A DNA stretch of 64,000 bases from Ureibacillus sp. FSL W7-1570 (GCF_038593265.1 NZ_CP151979.1:1998001-2062000), one strand, 5' to 3'; positions 24,557 through 35,583 are shown, counted from the stretch's first letter. Made by a program: numbers and translations. Notes: a model not told the origin generated them from the letters alone.

Positions 24557-25762
24557 TCATATCAATAGGTTATGTTCATATAAATAATCGTGCGAAATGT
24601 CGACAAATAAATATTCATCGTCATCCAGTTTCATTGAAAACGTGCGCGTCAATTCCCCTGTCTTAATATCGCTATAGATATTTGACAATTCACCTTTCGC
24701 ATCATCTTTTAATTTAATGATATTCAATAGAAAATATGGTCGCCAACTCCAGTTTTTTCCGAGCGCCTCTTCTTCCACTACCCATTCACCATTTTTGCGC
24801 ACGATATTTGGTGAAATTTGAAAACCTTCTTCATTGCAAATATAAAATCGAAAAGCATATTGATTCAATTTTTTTGCCAACGCCAAGAGTGACTCCACAT
24901 CATTGCTTTGTATTTTTGATTGTTCCACGATGGTCGAAATGTTTCGTTTCAATTTTTTCATTTCTTCATATTTCAATTCCAGCTGCTTTCTTTCCGTTGC
25001 GATAAACTGTTTGCAATCATTGCGGAACCGCTCTTTTAATGCATCTTTCGGATTCAACTGTGTAGAAGGTTTCTGTAAATATTCTCCCTTGAAATAACGG
25101 GCACCATGTTTCCAAGCATGATGCAATTGATAGTCCGTTTTAATATCATGAAACATTAAAGCGGCGCCCATTTTGATCGCCAAATTTTGAATAGTCGTAA
25201 AAACGGGATTTTGGGAACCCCATGCATCATAATTCAATTGGCTGATATTAATGAATAAGACGGCGGGCTCCAACATTAAAATTTGATCCAGATTGCTGTC
25301 TTTTCCGATTTCGTCCAAAGCAATTTTGACTCCATATGTTTTCATATACCGGATTGGATGATGCAAATCCTCGGCTTCCCCTTCATACTTATGCGCCGGA
25401 ATCACCAGGTAGATTTTTGATAATAGCGATTCATCAACATTTTTCTTGATAGTTTGGAAATAGGCGTCACCTATATCCGTCATAAACAGATTTGGGTTGC
25501 AAGGAAGGTAAAGATAATATTCTTTTAGTGCGTCCTTCGTTTCCGACAAAGCTTTATCAATTAAATAAAGCTCCACTTCTTTCCGCAAATCTTCAGGCAT
25601 CGTAGAATCGTATGTAAAATCGATAATATCGATCGTTTTGTCGTCTACTGTAAGTTTTCCGGAAACTTCATAAGCGACAATCGAATGCGAATCCGCACTA
25701 AAAATTGGCTCATAAAACACGGTCATTTCGTTTAAACTATCTAAAATATCTAATGCTTCCAT
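24557..25762 (-). CDS. ykuI: YkuI-like degenerate EAL domain protein
   Basis: This 401-residue protein has an N-terminal EAL fold (about 1-240) and a C-terminal PAS-like YkuI_C domain (about 250-400). The signature EAL position reads YEVSG, and the usual DDFGTG loop is DEIGKD, so key metal-site positions are altered. The related B. subtilis YkuI binds cyclic di-GMP but shows little hydrolysis, so a receptor role is more likely than phosphodiesterase activity. The ATG at 25762 follows GGAGGTTTCTT. A TATAAT box lies at 25813-25818 on the minus strand. It is a single-gene unit with its own terminator. Confidence 0.82.
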   Translation of the reverse strand: MEALDILDSLNEMTVFYEPIFSADSHSIVAYEVSGKLTVDDKTIDIIDFTYDSTMPEDLRKEVELYLIDKALSETKDALKEYYLYLPCNPNLFMTDIGDAYFQTIKKNVDESLLSKIYLVIPAHKYEGEAEDLHHPIRYMKTYGVKIALDEIGKDSNLDQILMLEPAVLFINISQLNYDAWGSQNPVFTTIQNLAIKMGAALMFHDIKTDYQLHHAWKHGARYFKGEYLQKPSTQLNPKDALKERFRNDCKQFIATERKQLELKYEEMKKLKRNISTIVEQSKIQSNDVESLLALAKKLNQYAFRFYICNEEGFQISPNIVRKNGEWVVEEEALGKNWSWRPYFLLNIIKLKDDAKGELSNIYSDIKTGELTRTFSMKLDDDEYLFVDISHDYLYEHNLLI

Positions 25763-25819
25763 AAGAAACCTCCACACACAATGATGTTTCATTACAAAAA
25801 CTAGCTAATTGTATTATAC

Positions 25820-26286
25820 ATGAAAAGAAAATTATCAAAAAGAAACAGATATGGAACATTGGTTGCATCTTACATACGGTTGTTTTATATAATAAAACGA
25901 TTTTGCACTTCCATTTGTTCTTCGTTTCAGATGATTTTCAATACCAACCCGTGAAAAATCTATCCAATATTCCTTTGAAATTTTTGTTCCATATAAAATA
26001 CAACATAGCATAGTGAATTATTCATTATTATAAAATAATTTTTCAGATTTTAAAACATACTATTCTTATAAATTTTATTTTAAATTATAGAAATATAAAA
26101 TCACCCCAAAAGTTTGATTCCAACTCCGGCTTTTGGGGCGAATTCTTCTTTTAGGTTTTATAGATTTAAAACTGCTAGTTCAATTATTTTATCTTGAAAG
26201 CCATGTAGAACGAAAGAGAAAACAGGTATCTTTTTTCCGCGCGAACAGATTATTCTGATTGAGCATAAATTTCAATATAAAAGCAT
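25820..26286. other. Gene-free A/T-rich interval with one orphan hairpin
   Basis: About 470 bases between the ykuI promoter and the groEL terminator hold no convincing reading frame. The only structure is the hairpin at 26104-26138 (listed separately). Short poly-A/T tracts and TATAAT-like words occur throughout and are not informative in such A/T-rich sequence. Confidence 0.5.
26104..26138. terminator. Orphan terminator-like hairpin
   Basis: A perfect 9-bp stem CCCCAAAAG/CTTTTGGGG has a 17-base loop. It is followed by CGAATTCTTCTTTTA on the plus strand and an A/T-rich tract on the other side. No gene abuts it, so it may end an unrecognised small RNA or be a relic. Confidence 0.4.
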
Positions 26287-26290
26287 AAAA

Positions 26291-26324
26291 AAGGGTTCTC
26301 TCCATTGGGATGGAAAGAACCCTT
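26291..26324 (-). terminator. Terminator of the groESL operon
   Basis: The long stem AAGGGTTCT-TCCAT/ATGGA-AGAACCCTT is followed by TTTTATGC on the minus strand, downstream of groEL. Confidence 0.85.
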
Positions 26325-26371
26325 TAACCATATCACCGTTTCCAAAAGATGGTGTTATTGAAGTCTTTCGA

Positions 26372-28000
<1,629 letters not shown>

Positions 28001-28100
28001 TTACCTCCGTATTTTTTCTTTCGGTAATCAAAATTGGGATAAAAATGCCTGCCATTTCATAAAAATTAGTAGGCGCAATTTTGATTGTTCGGTCTATTTA

Positions 28101-28382
28101 TTATAAAACAGCTAAGATGTCGCTTTCTCTTAAAATTAAATATTCTTTGCCTTCGTATTTCACTTCTGTTCCCGCATATTTGGAGAAGATGATAACGTCT
28201 CCTTCTTTTACTTCAGGTTCAACGCGAGTTCCATTGTCCAATACACGGCCAGGACCTACTGCCACCACTTTACCTTCTTGTGGTTTTTCTTTCGCGGAAT
28301 CTGGAAGTACAAGTCCGGAAGCAGTTTTTTCTTCTACCTCAACTAATTCGATAATCACGCGATCTCCTAATGGTCTTAGCAA
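28101..28382 (-). CDS. groS: Co-chaperonin GroES (10 kDa)
   Basis: This 93-residue cap protein of the GroEL cage begins [14 protein letters not shown]. It contains the mobile loop [21 protein letters not shown], and ends [22 protein letters not shown] 28382 is taken as the start. It lies 9 bases after AGGAGG and gives the standard N terminus, whereas the TTG at 28391 abuts the ribosome site. It is the first gene of the groESL operon and is preceded by a perfect CIRCE element. Confidence 0.97.
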   Translation of the reverse strand: MLRPLGDRVIIELVEVEEKTASGLVLPDSAKEKPQEGKVVAVGPGRVLDNGTRVEPEVKEGDVIIFSKYAGTEVKYEGKEYLILRESDILAVL

Positions 28383-28420
28383 GTGAAACAACCTCCTAAA
28401 TCATATTTTAACTACCATTA

Positions 28421-28447
28421 TTAGCACTCCACCCAACCGAGTGCTAA
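28421..28447 (-). promoter_or_regulatory. CIRCE operator (HrcA site)
   Basis: TTAGCACTC-N9-GAGTGCTAA is a perfect match to the CIRCE consensus. It lies between the groESL promoter and groES. HrcA repression with heat-shock release is expected from family knowledge. Confidence 0.98.
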
Positions 28448-28456
28448 CACAATTAT

Positions 28457-28485
28457 ATAATAATGAATCGTTCCTATTTTTGCAA
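28457..28485 (-). promoter_or_regulatory. Sigma-A promoter of groESL
   Basis: TTGCAA (28480-28485) and TATTAT (28457-28462) are 17 bases apart on the minus strand, immediately upstream of CIRCE. Confidence 0.7.
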
Positions 28486-28625
28486 GTGAGAAGTATAAAA
28501 AATTTCTTTTCTTTCTAACTTCCTCTACAATAGAATATGGTTAGTAAAAAGAAGCAATCACACTTGTCAGTTTATGCCTCCAATTACATTTTAAACATTT
28601 TTTCGGGAAAGAGGGAATCATACGA

Positions 28626-29357
28626 TTGGCCAGTTCAAAAAATTTGCAAACTCAAAAAACAGCATTTTATGTATTAATCACTTACATCGCTTTTCAACTT
28701 TCTTCCTTTTTACTTTGGATACCTCCCCTAAAAAACTTCTTTTTAAGTTTCATTGATTTGGAAGGAAGTTCAGCGAATATTGCCTTGGCCGGATGGTGGT
28801 CTTCCATCACGGCGGGGATTGCATTCATCATCTCCATTCTTCTTATTTCAAGGAATAAAAACTTTTGGAATTGCTTAAAGGGAGAAAAAAAGCCGTTGCC
28901 CGTGGCCATTGTTTGGGGAATTGTCGGGTTTTTCATGATTTATCTTGGCCAAGTGATCGGCGTACAAATTGAATCATCATTAGGCATCAATCCCGGCTCC
29001 GAAAACACGGAAGCCATTATCAAAGTGACAAAAATCGCACCGGTGATGATTTTTGCTTCCGTATTTTTTGGGCCTGTCCTGGAAGAACTTGTGTTTCGCC
29101 GGGTAATTTTCGGTTCCATCATGCAAGCACAAAACAACTTTTGGGTGGCCGCATTTGTCAGTGCCATCTTCTTTGCCATCATCCATTTGGATTTCAGTCA
29201 CATTATCCTTTATACAATTACCGGCTTTATCCTATCTTACTTGTATTATAAGACAAAGCGTTTAATTACTCCGATTATTGCCCATATGCTGTTGAATGGT
29301 TTCGTTACTTACTTGCAATTGAACATTGATAAAATCCAACAATTTTTCAATCATTGA
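28626..29357 (+). CDS. ydiL: CPBP-family intramembrane metalloprotease (YdiL-like)
   Basis: This is a 243-residue protein with about six to seven membrane segments. It carries the Abi/CPBP motifs: Glu153-Glu154 with Arg158 in LEELVFRR, and His187 and His192 in FAIIHLDFSHI. Family members are prenyl-protease-like enzymes of mostly unknown substrate. It starts at TTG 28626 after GAGGG. Its place between groES and tatC matches B. subtilis ydiL, although that genome also has ydiK here and this one does not. It is divergent from groES and ends in a terminator shared with tatC. Confidence 0.85.
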   Translation: MASSKNLQTQKTAFYVLITYIAFQLSSFLLWIPPLKNFFLSFIDLEGSSANIALAGWWSSITAGIAFIISILLISRNKNFWNCLKGEKKPLPVAIVWGIVGFFMIYLGQVIGVQIESSLGINPGSENTEAIIKVTKIAPVMIFASVFFGPVLEELVFRRVIFGSIMQAQNNFWVAAFVSAIFFAIIHLDFSHIILYTITGFILSYLYYKTKRLITPIIAHMLLNGFVTYLQLNIDKIQQFFNH

Positions 29358-29387
29358 TTTTTGCAGGAATTTAAAGATGAAAAAAAA

Positions 29388-29429
29388 AAGCCTATTTTCA
29401 ATGAATTCACATCATTGAAAATAGGCTTT
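29388..29429. terminator. Bidirectional terminator between ydiL and tatC
   Basis: A perfect 18-bp stem spans 29388-29405 and 29412-29429 with a 6-base loop. Nine A residues lie on one side and TAATTTTG on the other. It overlaps the tatC stop codon, so both convergent genes use it. Confidence 0.9.
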
Positions 29430-30300
29430 AATTTTGTTCTTTCATTTGTTCGATTTGGCGGCGTTGTTCCGCCAGTGCCGCTTCCACCTGTTGTTTCTGT
29501 TCCGCTTCCTTTTCTTCCTTCAACCGCTGTTCTTCCGATTTTTCAAATTTCCTGTATCCGATTTTTGCAATCACAATGCTGAATTCATATAGAATGAACA
29601 ACGGAATCGACAGGATGATATACGAAACCAAATCAGGCGGCGCAATCAGTACGGCAATCACAAAGAGCACGAAATAAGAATACTTTCTGAATTTGACCAT
29701 CCACTTCGGATTCAATACACCGAGCCGTGATAAAAACAGGGTGATGACCGGGAGTTGAAACAAAAGCCCAAAAGGAATCACCAATTTGAAGAGAAAGGAA
29801 AAGTATTCGTTTATCCCAATCACTTGTTGAATTCCTAACCGCTCGGACAAATTCATCATGAAATTCATGACATTCGGAAAAAGGATAAAATAACCGAACA
29901 ATACGCCCGCCAAAAACAGGATGAAAGCGTAAGGGATATATTTTAATGTCGCCTTCCGTTCCGCTTCATACAATCCCGGTGCAACAAACGCCCAAAGTTG
30001 ATATAAAATCACCGGCGATGTCAAAATCAATGCAACAAAAAATGTCACTTCCAAATAAACGGTGAGCGGATCGGTCACTTTAAAAGCATTTAACGTGAGT
30101 TCATTTGATTGATCCAACTGTTCATTATTCTGCTTAAAGTGTTCGATAAATGGCTCTGCATCATACTGAATGTATTTGATAATCGGCTCCGCCAAGTAGA
30201 ATCCAGCAAATAATGCAATAACGAAAAAAACCGCACATATGATTAAGCGCTTTCTTAATTCCTCTATATGTTCTATAACCGGAAGTTCTTTTGGATCCAT
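29428..30300 (-). CDS. tatC: Sec-independent (twin-arginine) translocase TatC
   Basis: This 290-residue, six-span membrane protein recognises twin-arginine signal peptides of folded exported proteins. Typical blocks are the N-terminal EHIEELRKRLI, the loop APGLYEAERK and FGLLFQLPVI. Compared with B. subtilis TatCy (about 254 residues) it has a longer, charged C-terminal tail (about 245-290, rich in Glu, Lys and Gln), likely a cytoplasmic helix. tatA is directly upstream, so the pair forms a minimal TatAC translocase. The stop codon lies in the bidirectional terminator. Confidence 0.95.
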   Translation of the reverse strand: MDPKELPVIEHIEELRKRLIICAVFFVIALFAGFYLAEPIIKYIQYDAEPFIEHFKQNNEQLDQSNELTLNAFKVTDPLTVYLEVTFFVALILTSPVILYQLWAFVAPGLYEAERKATLKYIPYAFILFLAGVLFGYFILFPNVMNFMMNLSERLGIQQVIGINEYFSFLFKLVIPFGLLFQLPVITLFLSRLGVLNPKWMVKFRKYSYFVLFVIAVLIAPPDLVSYIILSIPLFILYEFSIVIAKIGYRKFEKSEEQRLKEEKEAEQKQQVEAALAEQRRQIEQMKEQN

Positions 30301-30319
30301 TTGCTAGACATCCTCAAAA

Positions 30320-30574
30320 TTACTTATTCTGTTCTCTTTCTTTCGTTTCAACCGTTTCAATGGATTTTTGCTGCTGATCTATTTCAATAATATTCTTTTT
30401 TTCTGTACTTTCGTTATCATCTAATAACCCTTGCGTACCTTTTTTGAACTCGCGCAATGTCGTTCCCATTGCTCGTCCAAATTCAGGCAATTTTTTCGGT
30501 CCAAAAATGATTAAAGCCACAATCCCTATAACGACAAGAGCTGCTGGTGAAATTGCACTTAAGTGCACAACCAT
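30320..30574 (-). CDS. tatA: Twin-arginine translocase subunit TatA
   Basis: This 84-residue protein has one N-terminal transmembrane helix (about 9-24), the hinge [12 protein letters not shown], an amphipathic helix ([10 protein letters not shown]) and a charged tail. In Bacilli a single TatA-type protein does the work of TatA and TatB and forms the pore with TatC. ATG 30574 is chosen because GAGGAGGTGG precedes it; the frame is open 19 codons further up. It lies 19 bases before tatC. Confidence 0.93.
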   Translation of the reverse strand: MVVHLSAISPAALVVIGIVALIIFGPKKLPEFGRAMGTTLREFKKGTQGLLDDNESTEKKNIIEIDQQQKSIETVETKEREQNK

Positions 30575-30665
30575 TGATGCCACCTCCTCTAAATATGTAA
30601 TTATTTTACCCCAATTCGACACATTTTGCATTACATATCAAATGAATGTTTGTGAAAACTTTTCA

Positions 30666-31298
30666 TCAATCACTATTGCGAATTAAATAGATTAAAGCCT
30701 CCAATTCCACAGCCAAATCGATATTCATCACTTTCATCGTATCCGGAACGTTCAGCCGGACCGGTGTAAAATTCAATATCCCTTTTGCATTGATGGCTGC
30801 CAGGCGATCCGCAATGGCTTGGGCTGAACGCGAAGAAACCGTCAAGATGGCAAGCTCCGCATTATATTTTTGATACATTTCCTCTAATCGATCCGGATGA
30901 TAAACCGGGATCCCATTGACTTCATGCCCCTCCATCGGCGCCTTCGTATCAAAAGCAACGACGATTCTTGTATTATGATTTTTCTGGAAGTTATATTTTA
31001 ATAGAGCATTTCCTAAATTTCCCACACCAATAAGGGCAACGTTTGCCCCCTCATCCTGGTCGAGAATTTGCCGGAAAAATTCCAGCAAGTATGCAACATC
31101 ATATCCGTATCCTTTTTTTCCTAAAGCTCCGAAATAAGAAAAATCTCTTCGAATTGTTGCGGAATCAATTTTCATTGCCTCGCTTAATTCTTGAGATGAA
31201 ACTCTCTGTTTTCCGGCATTTGCGAAATTTTGCAAGAAGCGATAATAAAGAGGAAGTCTTTTTGTTGTCGCTTGTGGAATTTTTATATCTTTTTTCAC
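30666..31298 (-). CDS. rex: Redox-sensing transcriptional repressor Rex
   Basis: This 210-residue repressor senses the NADH/NAD+ ratio and controls fermentative and respiratory genes. The N-terminal winged helix is at about 10-75 ([24 protein letters not shown]). A Rossmann domain follows at about 80-200 with LIGVGNLG. A domain-swapped C-terminal helix ends the protein ([15 protein letters not shown]). GTG 31298 lies 9 bases after AGGGGG and fits family N termini. It is divergent from ydiF, and tatAC follow on the same strand. The moaC gene found here in B. subtilis is absent. Confidence 0.96.
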   Translation of the reverse strand: MKKDIKIPQATTKRLPLYYRFLQNFANAGKQRVSSQELSEAMKIDSATIRRDFSYFGALGKKGYGYDVAYLLEFFRQILDQDEGANVALIGVGNLGNALLKYNFQKNHNTRIVVAFDTKAPMEGHEVNGIPVYHPDRLEEMYQKYNAELAILTVSSRSAQAIADRLAAINAKGILNFTPVRLNVPDTMKVMNIDLAVELEALIYLIRNSD

Positions 31299-31434
31299 CA
31301 CGATAATCCCCCTGTTTACTTTCAAATCGAAATTGATTTTATATTACTAAACATAGCTCAATAAGTAAAGCATGCGCATTGCTTGAAATCCCCTCTTCTA
31401 TTACACTATAGAAGAGTGAATTGAGGTGTAAAAA

Positions 31435-33375
31435 TTGATCATACTTCAAGTGAATCAACTGTCGAAATCTTTCCTATCTGATGAAATATTAAGGGATGTC
31501 AAACTGGAAATTCAACATCGGGACCGCGTTGCTTTGGTTGGACGTAACGGGGCCGGGAAATCCACCCTGTTAAAAATCATCGCCGGTCAAATGTCATACG
31601 ATTCCGGGGAAATCATCATTCCTAAAGATATAACAATCGGTTATTTGGAGCAACATACAGGCCTCGAATCGAAGCGGACCATTTGGGAAGAAATGATGAC
31701 GGTCTTTGAACCGTTGAAAAAGCAGGAAATGCGGTTGCGTGAATTGGAGCAGCAAATGGCGGATCCATCCGTCTATGAAAATCCGACGAATTACTCCCGA
31801 ATCATGGCGGAATATGACCAACTGCAGCATGCCTTCAAAGATGCGGGCGGTTACCAATATGAAGCGGATACCCGTTCCGTCCTCCATGGAATGAAATTTT
31901 ATCCTGACATGTATGACCAACCCGTTTCTTCCTTATCCGGTGGTCAACGCACCCGTCTTGCCCTTGCAAAACTGCTGCTCAGCAAACCGGATTTATTAAT
32001 TTTGGACGAGCCTACCAACCATTTGGATATTGAAACATTAAGCTGGCTTGAAAATTATTTAAAATCCTATTCCGGTGCCATTTTAATGGTTTCCCACGAC
32101 CGCTATTTTTTGGATCAGATCGTCAATATCGTGTATGAAGTATCAAGAGGCCGCGTCACAAAATATGTTGGAAATTACAGCGATTATTTGGATCAAAAAG
32201 CGAAGCAATATGAACGCGACTTAAAAATGTATGAACATCAGCAGGATGAGAAAGCCAAGCTGGAAGAGTTCATTCAAAAGAACATCGCCCGCGCATCTAC
32301 CTCCAAACTGGCGAAAAGCCGGAGAAAAATGCTGGAACGCATGCAATGGATGGATGCCCCGGCAGGCGATGAAAGATCCGCAAAATTCGGTTTCGACATT
32401 GAACGGCAAAGCGGAAACGATGTGTTATCCGTTGATGACCTGGCCATCGGTTATGATGAACATCATATCGTTTCAAGAAACATCAATTTGCGTATCTTCC
32501 GGCAGGATCGGGTGGCCATCGTCGGTCCAAATGGTGTCGGCAAGTCCACCTTTTTAAAAACCATTGTGAAAGATTTGCCGGCACTTTCCGGAAACATCCG
32601 ATACGGAACGAATGTCAAAATCGGCTATTATGATCAAGATCAGGCAAAACTTCACAGTAATAAAACGGTGCTGAATGAACTGTGGGATGAATGGCCGTTA
32701 CTGCCCGAGAAGGAAATCCGCACCGTATTGGGGCAATTTTTATTCAGCGGCGATGATGTGTTAAAACCTGTCAACGCACTGTCCGGTGGAGAAAAAGCCC
32801 GGCTTGCCCTTGCAAAGCTGATGATGCAAAAAGCGAACTTCCTTGTCTTGGACGAACCGACAAACCATCTCGATTTAGACAGCAAGGAAGTGCTTGAAAA
32901 TGCATTGATGGATTATCCGGGAACCATTCTCTTCGTTTCCCATGACCGCTATTTCATCAATAAGATCGCCACTAAAGTCGTCGAACTATCTTCAACGGGA
33001 ACGTTCGAATATTTAGGGGATTACGACTACTATGTTGAGAAAAAACAAGAATTGATGGAATTGGCAGAAATGAATGCGGCAAAACAGGCAGAAAAACAAG
33101 AAACCAAAACGGACCATTCATCAATGGCAAATGCGAAAGAAATCAGAAAAAGGGAAAGACAAATACAAAGAAAATTGGAAGAAATCGAAAAAGACATGTC
33201 CCAAATTGAAAATAAAATCAATGACATCGAACTTGAGCTCTGCAAACCTGAAATTTTCAGCGATTACGAAAAAGCATTGGAGCTGCAAAACGAGTTGGAC
33301 TCATTAAAACAAACCCACAGTGAGCTGGAACTCGAATGGCTTGAACTGCATGAAGAATTGGAAAATCTGAAATAA
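31435..33375 (+). CDS. ydiF: ABC-F family ATPase (YdiF/Uup-like)
   Basis: This 646-residue soluble protein has two ABC domains and no membrane part. Domain 1 has GRNGAGKST, LSGGQRTRL and LLILDEPTNHLD. Domain 2 has GPNGVGKST, LSGGEKARL and LVLDEPTNHLD. A linker (about 235-310) joins them, and a C-terminal coiled coil (about 565-646) rich in Lys/Glu completes it. ABC-F proteins bind the ribosomal E site and relieve stalled peptide-bond formation; YdiF is a housekeeping member. It starts at TTG 31435 after GAGGTG. The first copy of the terminal-inverted-repeat element begins 5 bases after its stop. Confidence 0.92.
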   Translation: MIILQVNQLSKSFLSDEILRDVKLEIQHRDRVALVGRNGAGKSTLLKIIAGQMSYDSGEIIIPKDITIGYLEQHTGLESKRTIWEEMMTVFEPLKKQEMRLRELEQQMADPSVYENPTNYSRIMAEYDQLQHAFKDAGGYQYEADTRSVLHGMKFYPDMYDQPVSSLSGGQRTRLALAKLLLSKPDLLILDEPTNHLDIETLSWLENYLKSYSGAILMVSHDRYFLDQIVNIVYEVSRGRVTKYVGNYSDYLDQKAKQYERDLKMYEHQQDEKAKLEEFIQKNIARASTSKLAKSRRKMLERMQWMDAPAGDERSAKFGFDIERQSGNDVLSVDDLAIGYDEHHIVSRNINLRIFRQDRVAIVGPNGVGKSTFLKTIVKDLPALSGNIRYGTNVKIGYYDQDQAKLHSNKTVLNELWDEWPLLPEKEIRTVLGQFLFSGDDVLKPVNALSGGEKARLALAKLMMQKANFLVLDEPTNHLDLDSKEVLENALMDYPGTILFVSHDRYFINKIATKVVELSSTGTFEYLGDYDYYVEKKQELMELAEMNAAKQAEKQETKTDHSSMANAKEIRKRERQIQRKLEEIEKDMSQIENKINDIELELCKPEIFSDYEKALELQNELDSLKQTHSELELEWLELHEELENLK

Positions 33376-33379
33376 TGTC

Positions 33380-33677
33380 GAGGCTGGGACATAACTAATA
33401 AAGTGAACGAGCTGCAAAAAGATTTTTTTGTAATAAATTGATTGGAGTGACGGGGCGAGTGCTCCTGTCGCGCACGCTTAGTCGCAAAGCAAAAGCTTTC
33501 CTGCGGGAACAGCCCGAGTCTCGAGACCCCGCAGGAGCGAAGGATTGAGCTCCGAGGAGGCTCGAGCCGGGCCCGCGGAAAGCGTCCCCGGAACGGAAAT
33601 CAATTTTCTTCAATTATCAAAAAAACACCATTTTCTCCCGGGAGAAAATGGTGTTTTTTATCTTTTGTCCCAGCCTC
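33380..33677 (+). repeat. TIR repeat element, copy 1 (complete, 298 bp)
   Basis: This non-coding element is bounded by GAGGCTGGGACA and TGTCCCAGCCTC. Inside are an imperfect GC-rich stem (CCTGCGGG...CCCGCAGG), a CCCGCGGAAAGCG block, and a perfect 32-base palindrome at 33624-33655 flanked by A and T runs. The same sequence recurs at 34053-34240 plus 38344-38462 and at 62281-62538. Having inverted ends and no gene, it resembles a MITE. Its position right after ydiF means the palindrome probably terminates that gene. Confidence 0.85.
33624..33655. terminator. Perfect palindrome terminator inside repeat copy 1
   Basis: A 16-bp perfect stem centred on CCCGGG has A runs on the left and T runs on the right, so it can work in both directions. 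It is identical in the other copies (38409-38440 and 62485-62516). Confidence 0.8.
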
Positions 33678-33774
33678 TTTATTGTTCCAGGAATGCAACA
33701 CCCTTTGGTCCTTATTGTTTTGTATACATATATCTTGGTCAATAGACATTTTTCGATAAATTTTTCCCACAATT

Positions 33775-34027
33775 TTATTCACAATGAAAATACAGCTATA
33801 CCAACATATCAACAACCTTTTCCACACTATCCACATTGGGATTTTTATTTATTCACATTTGATTCTGAAAAAATACACACAATATATTGATTTCCCACAA
33901 AATTATCACAGGTTATGCACAAGTTATCCACAAATTGTGTATAAGTACGGATGTTCGTCTTGACAAATCCGGAAAGATATTAACATACTTGTGGATAAGT
34001 TTTCAGAAAAATAACAAATGTGCATAA
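33775..34027. promoter_or_regulatory. DnaA-box cluster between ydiF and tsaD
   Basis: Seven exact matches to TTATNCACA lie within 253 bases. Four are on the plus strand (33775-33783, 33849-33857, 33913-33921, 33924-33932) and three on the minus strand (33936-33944, 33990-33998, 34019-34027). Further one-mismatch sites occur at 33818-33826 and 33827-33835. No gene is present. B. subtilis has a DnaA-box cluster at the matching gcp-ydiF intergenic region, one of several that bind DnaA away from oriC and restrain initiation. The same role is inferred here. Confidence 0.85.
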
Positions 34028-34052
34028 CTTTAATTCATTCTAAAATAAAAAA

Positions 34053-34240
34053 GAGGCTGGGACATAACGAATAAAGTGAACGAGCTGCAAAAAGAATTTT
34101 TGTAAAAAATTGATTGGAGTGACGGGGCGAGTGCTCCTGTCGCGCACGCTTAGTCGCAAAGCAAAAGCTTTCCTGCGGGAACAGCCCGAGTCTCGAGACC
34201 CCGCAGGAGCGAAGGATTGAGCTCCGAGGAGGCTCGAGCC
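34053..34240 (+). repeat. TIR repeat element, copy 2, left part (split by IS4-family element)
   Basis: This is the left 188 bases of the repeat, from GAGGCTGGGACA up to GGCTCGAGCC, where the IS4-family element begins. The rest of the same copy resumes at 38344, with GGCTCGAGCC duplicated. Confidence 0.9.
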
Positions 34241-34458
34241 CAATGTCAGAAACTTATACAACCAATAATTTACAGTTAGTAGGCAACCATCTGGTTGTCT
34301 ACTTTTAAAAATACTATTCAACCTACAAAGTGTTGATAATTTTCTAAAATCGGCTAAAAAAGGCAATAGGATGCCCGGGGCTTAAATTTTTATTTTTTTA
34401 AGCCCCTAATTTATTTACATTTAATAAACAAATAGGTTATATTTATCCTACGTATTGT

Positions 34459-35527
34459 TTATAGACACCTTTTTTGGTTTAGGGGATACTTTGTTGAGGA
34501 CAGACCATTCCTTCGTGGGTAACTTCTCCCAAACCGAATAGGTGTCTTATTTCTTATAATCACTTTCATGATTTTTGTAAACATTCTCTCTCTTTTGATT
34601 GGACAATCTTCTAATAATAAGTGAACCATCCTATCTTTTAATTTTCCTATTAAGATATTTGTGTTTACTTGATAATCATGTTTTCGTCTTTTTTTCTTAC
34701 TCTCCTCATTAATTGTTTCATTGGCATCATTTCTCAATAAACTGACCATATTCGATAAATATATTGATGCATAGAAATCTTGTTCAATTGCGATTTTCGA
34801 ACTACCCGTGAAATTTTCTATTTCGATTTTATTTTTCACATCATTATATTCTGTTTCAATTCCCCAGCGTTTAAAATAAAGAGATTTAAACTCAGAGATA
34901 TCAAACTCTTCCTCGGTTAAATTTGTGACAAGTATTTCTTCCGTGCCAGAATCCAGTGGGAATCTAACTACACGAGCAGTAATCACTTGTTTCCTATGTA
35001 TTATATGAATGTTTTGATCAGCATCTTTCGCTTCGACAATTTCCTTTATCGTATTTTTTTGACATCGCATCACATATTTGATACCAAGGGCATCTAAATA
35101 GGCAATAAAATCTCTCGATGGATACCCTCGATCAAATAAAAAAAGATCATTTTTTAATCCAATTTGTACGAGTTCTTCAATCATATCCTTTGCACTATCT
35201 CGCTCAGCTACCTTATATGGATTGATTCTAGAAGTAATAATGATTCCATTCTCAAGATCGTAAATACAAGAGGCACTAGCTCTTGCATAACTTGTCTTAT
35301 GATTTTTTCCATACCCAAAATAATTTCGAAGCTCCTCAGTATCAGGAATTTGGAGCACACTTCCATCGATTGCGCAAAGTCTAAATCCACGATAAGTTTT
35401 AAAGGAATTTTCTTCATAATACCAATTCACAATCGCTTTTGTAAGTTTTACAAAAGCGAGAGGAGAAATCTTTTTTCGTGCGGCTGAATAGCCTTGTTTG
35501 GAAATACTAATTTCTGATAAATTAAAT
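34459..35527 (-). pseudogene. IS4-family transposase, C-terminal part (interrupted gene)
   Basis: This is the downstream portion of a DDE transposase split by an IS21-family insertion. It carries the first catalytic Asp (CAIDGS), the second (LFDRGYPSRDF), and the exact IS4 signature Y-2-R-3-E-6-K in YFKRWGIETEYNDVK. The 5' portion is at 37983-38190. Joining the two at the duplicated TAAAT restores one frame through DDFFDKFNLSEIS, giving about 423 residues. As it stands the gene cannot make the full enzyme. The fragment keeps the catalytic region but lacks the N-terminal DNA-binding part. Confidence 0.9.
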
Positions 35528-35583
35528 TGTAAACGTCAACCCCAAATGAACAATTTTTGCTCATTTCGGATGAACACTTTTTG

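Noticed and set aside
33395-33613. Open frames inside the repeat elements
   Set aside because: Frames differ between copies because of the internal deletion and read through the palindrome; the element is non-coding.
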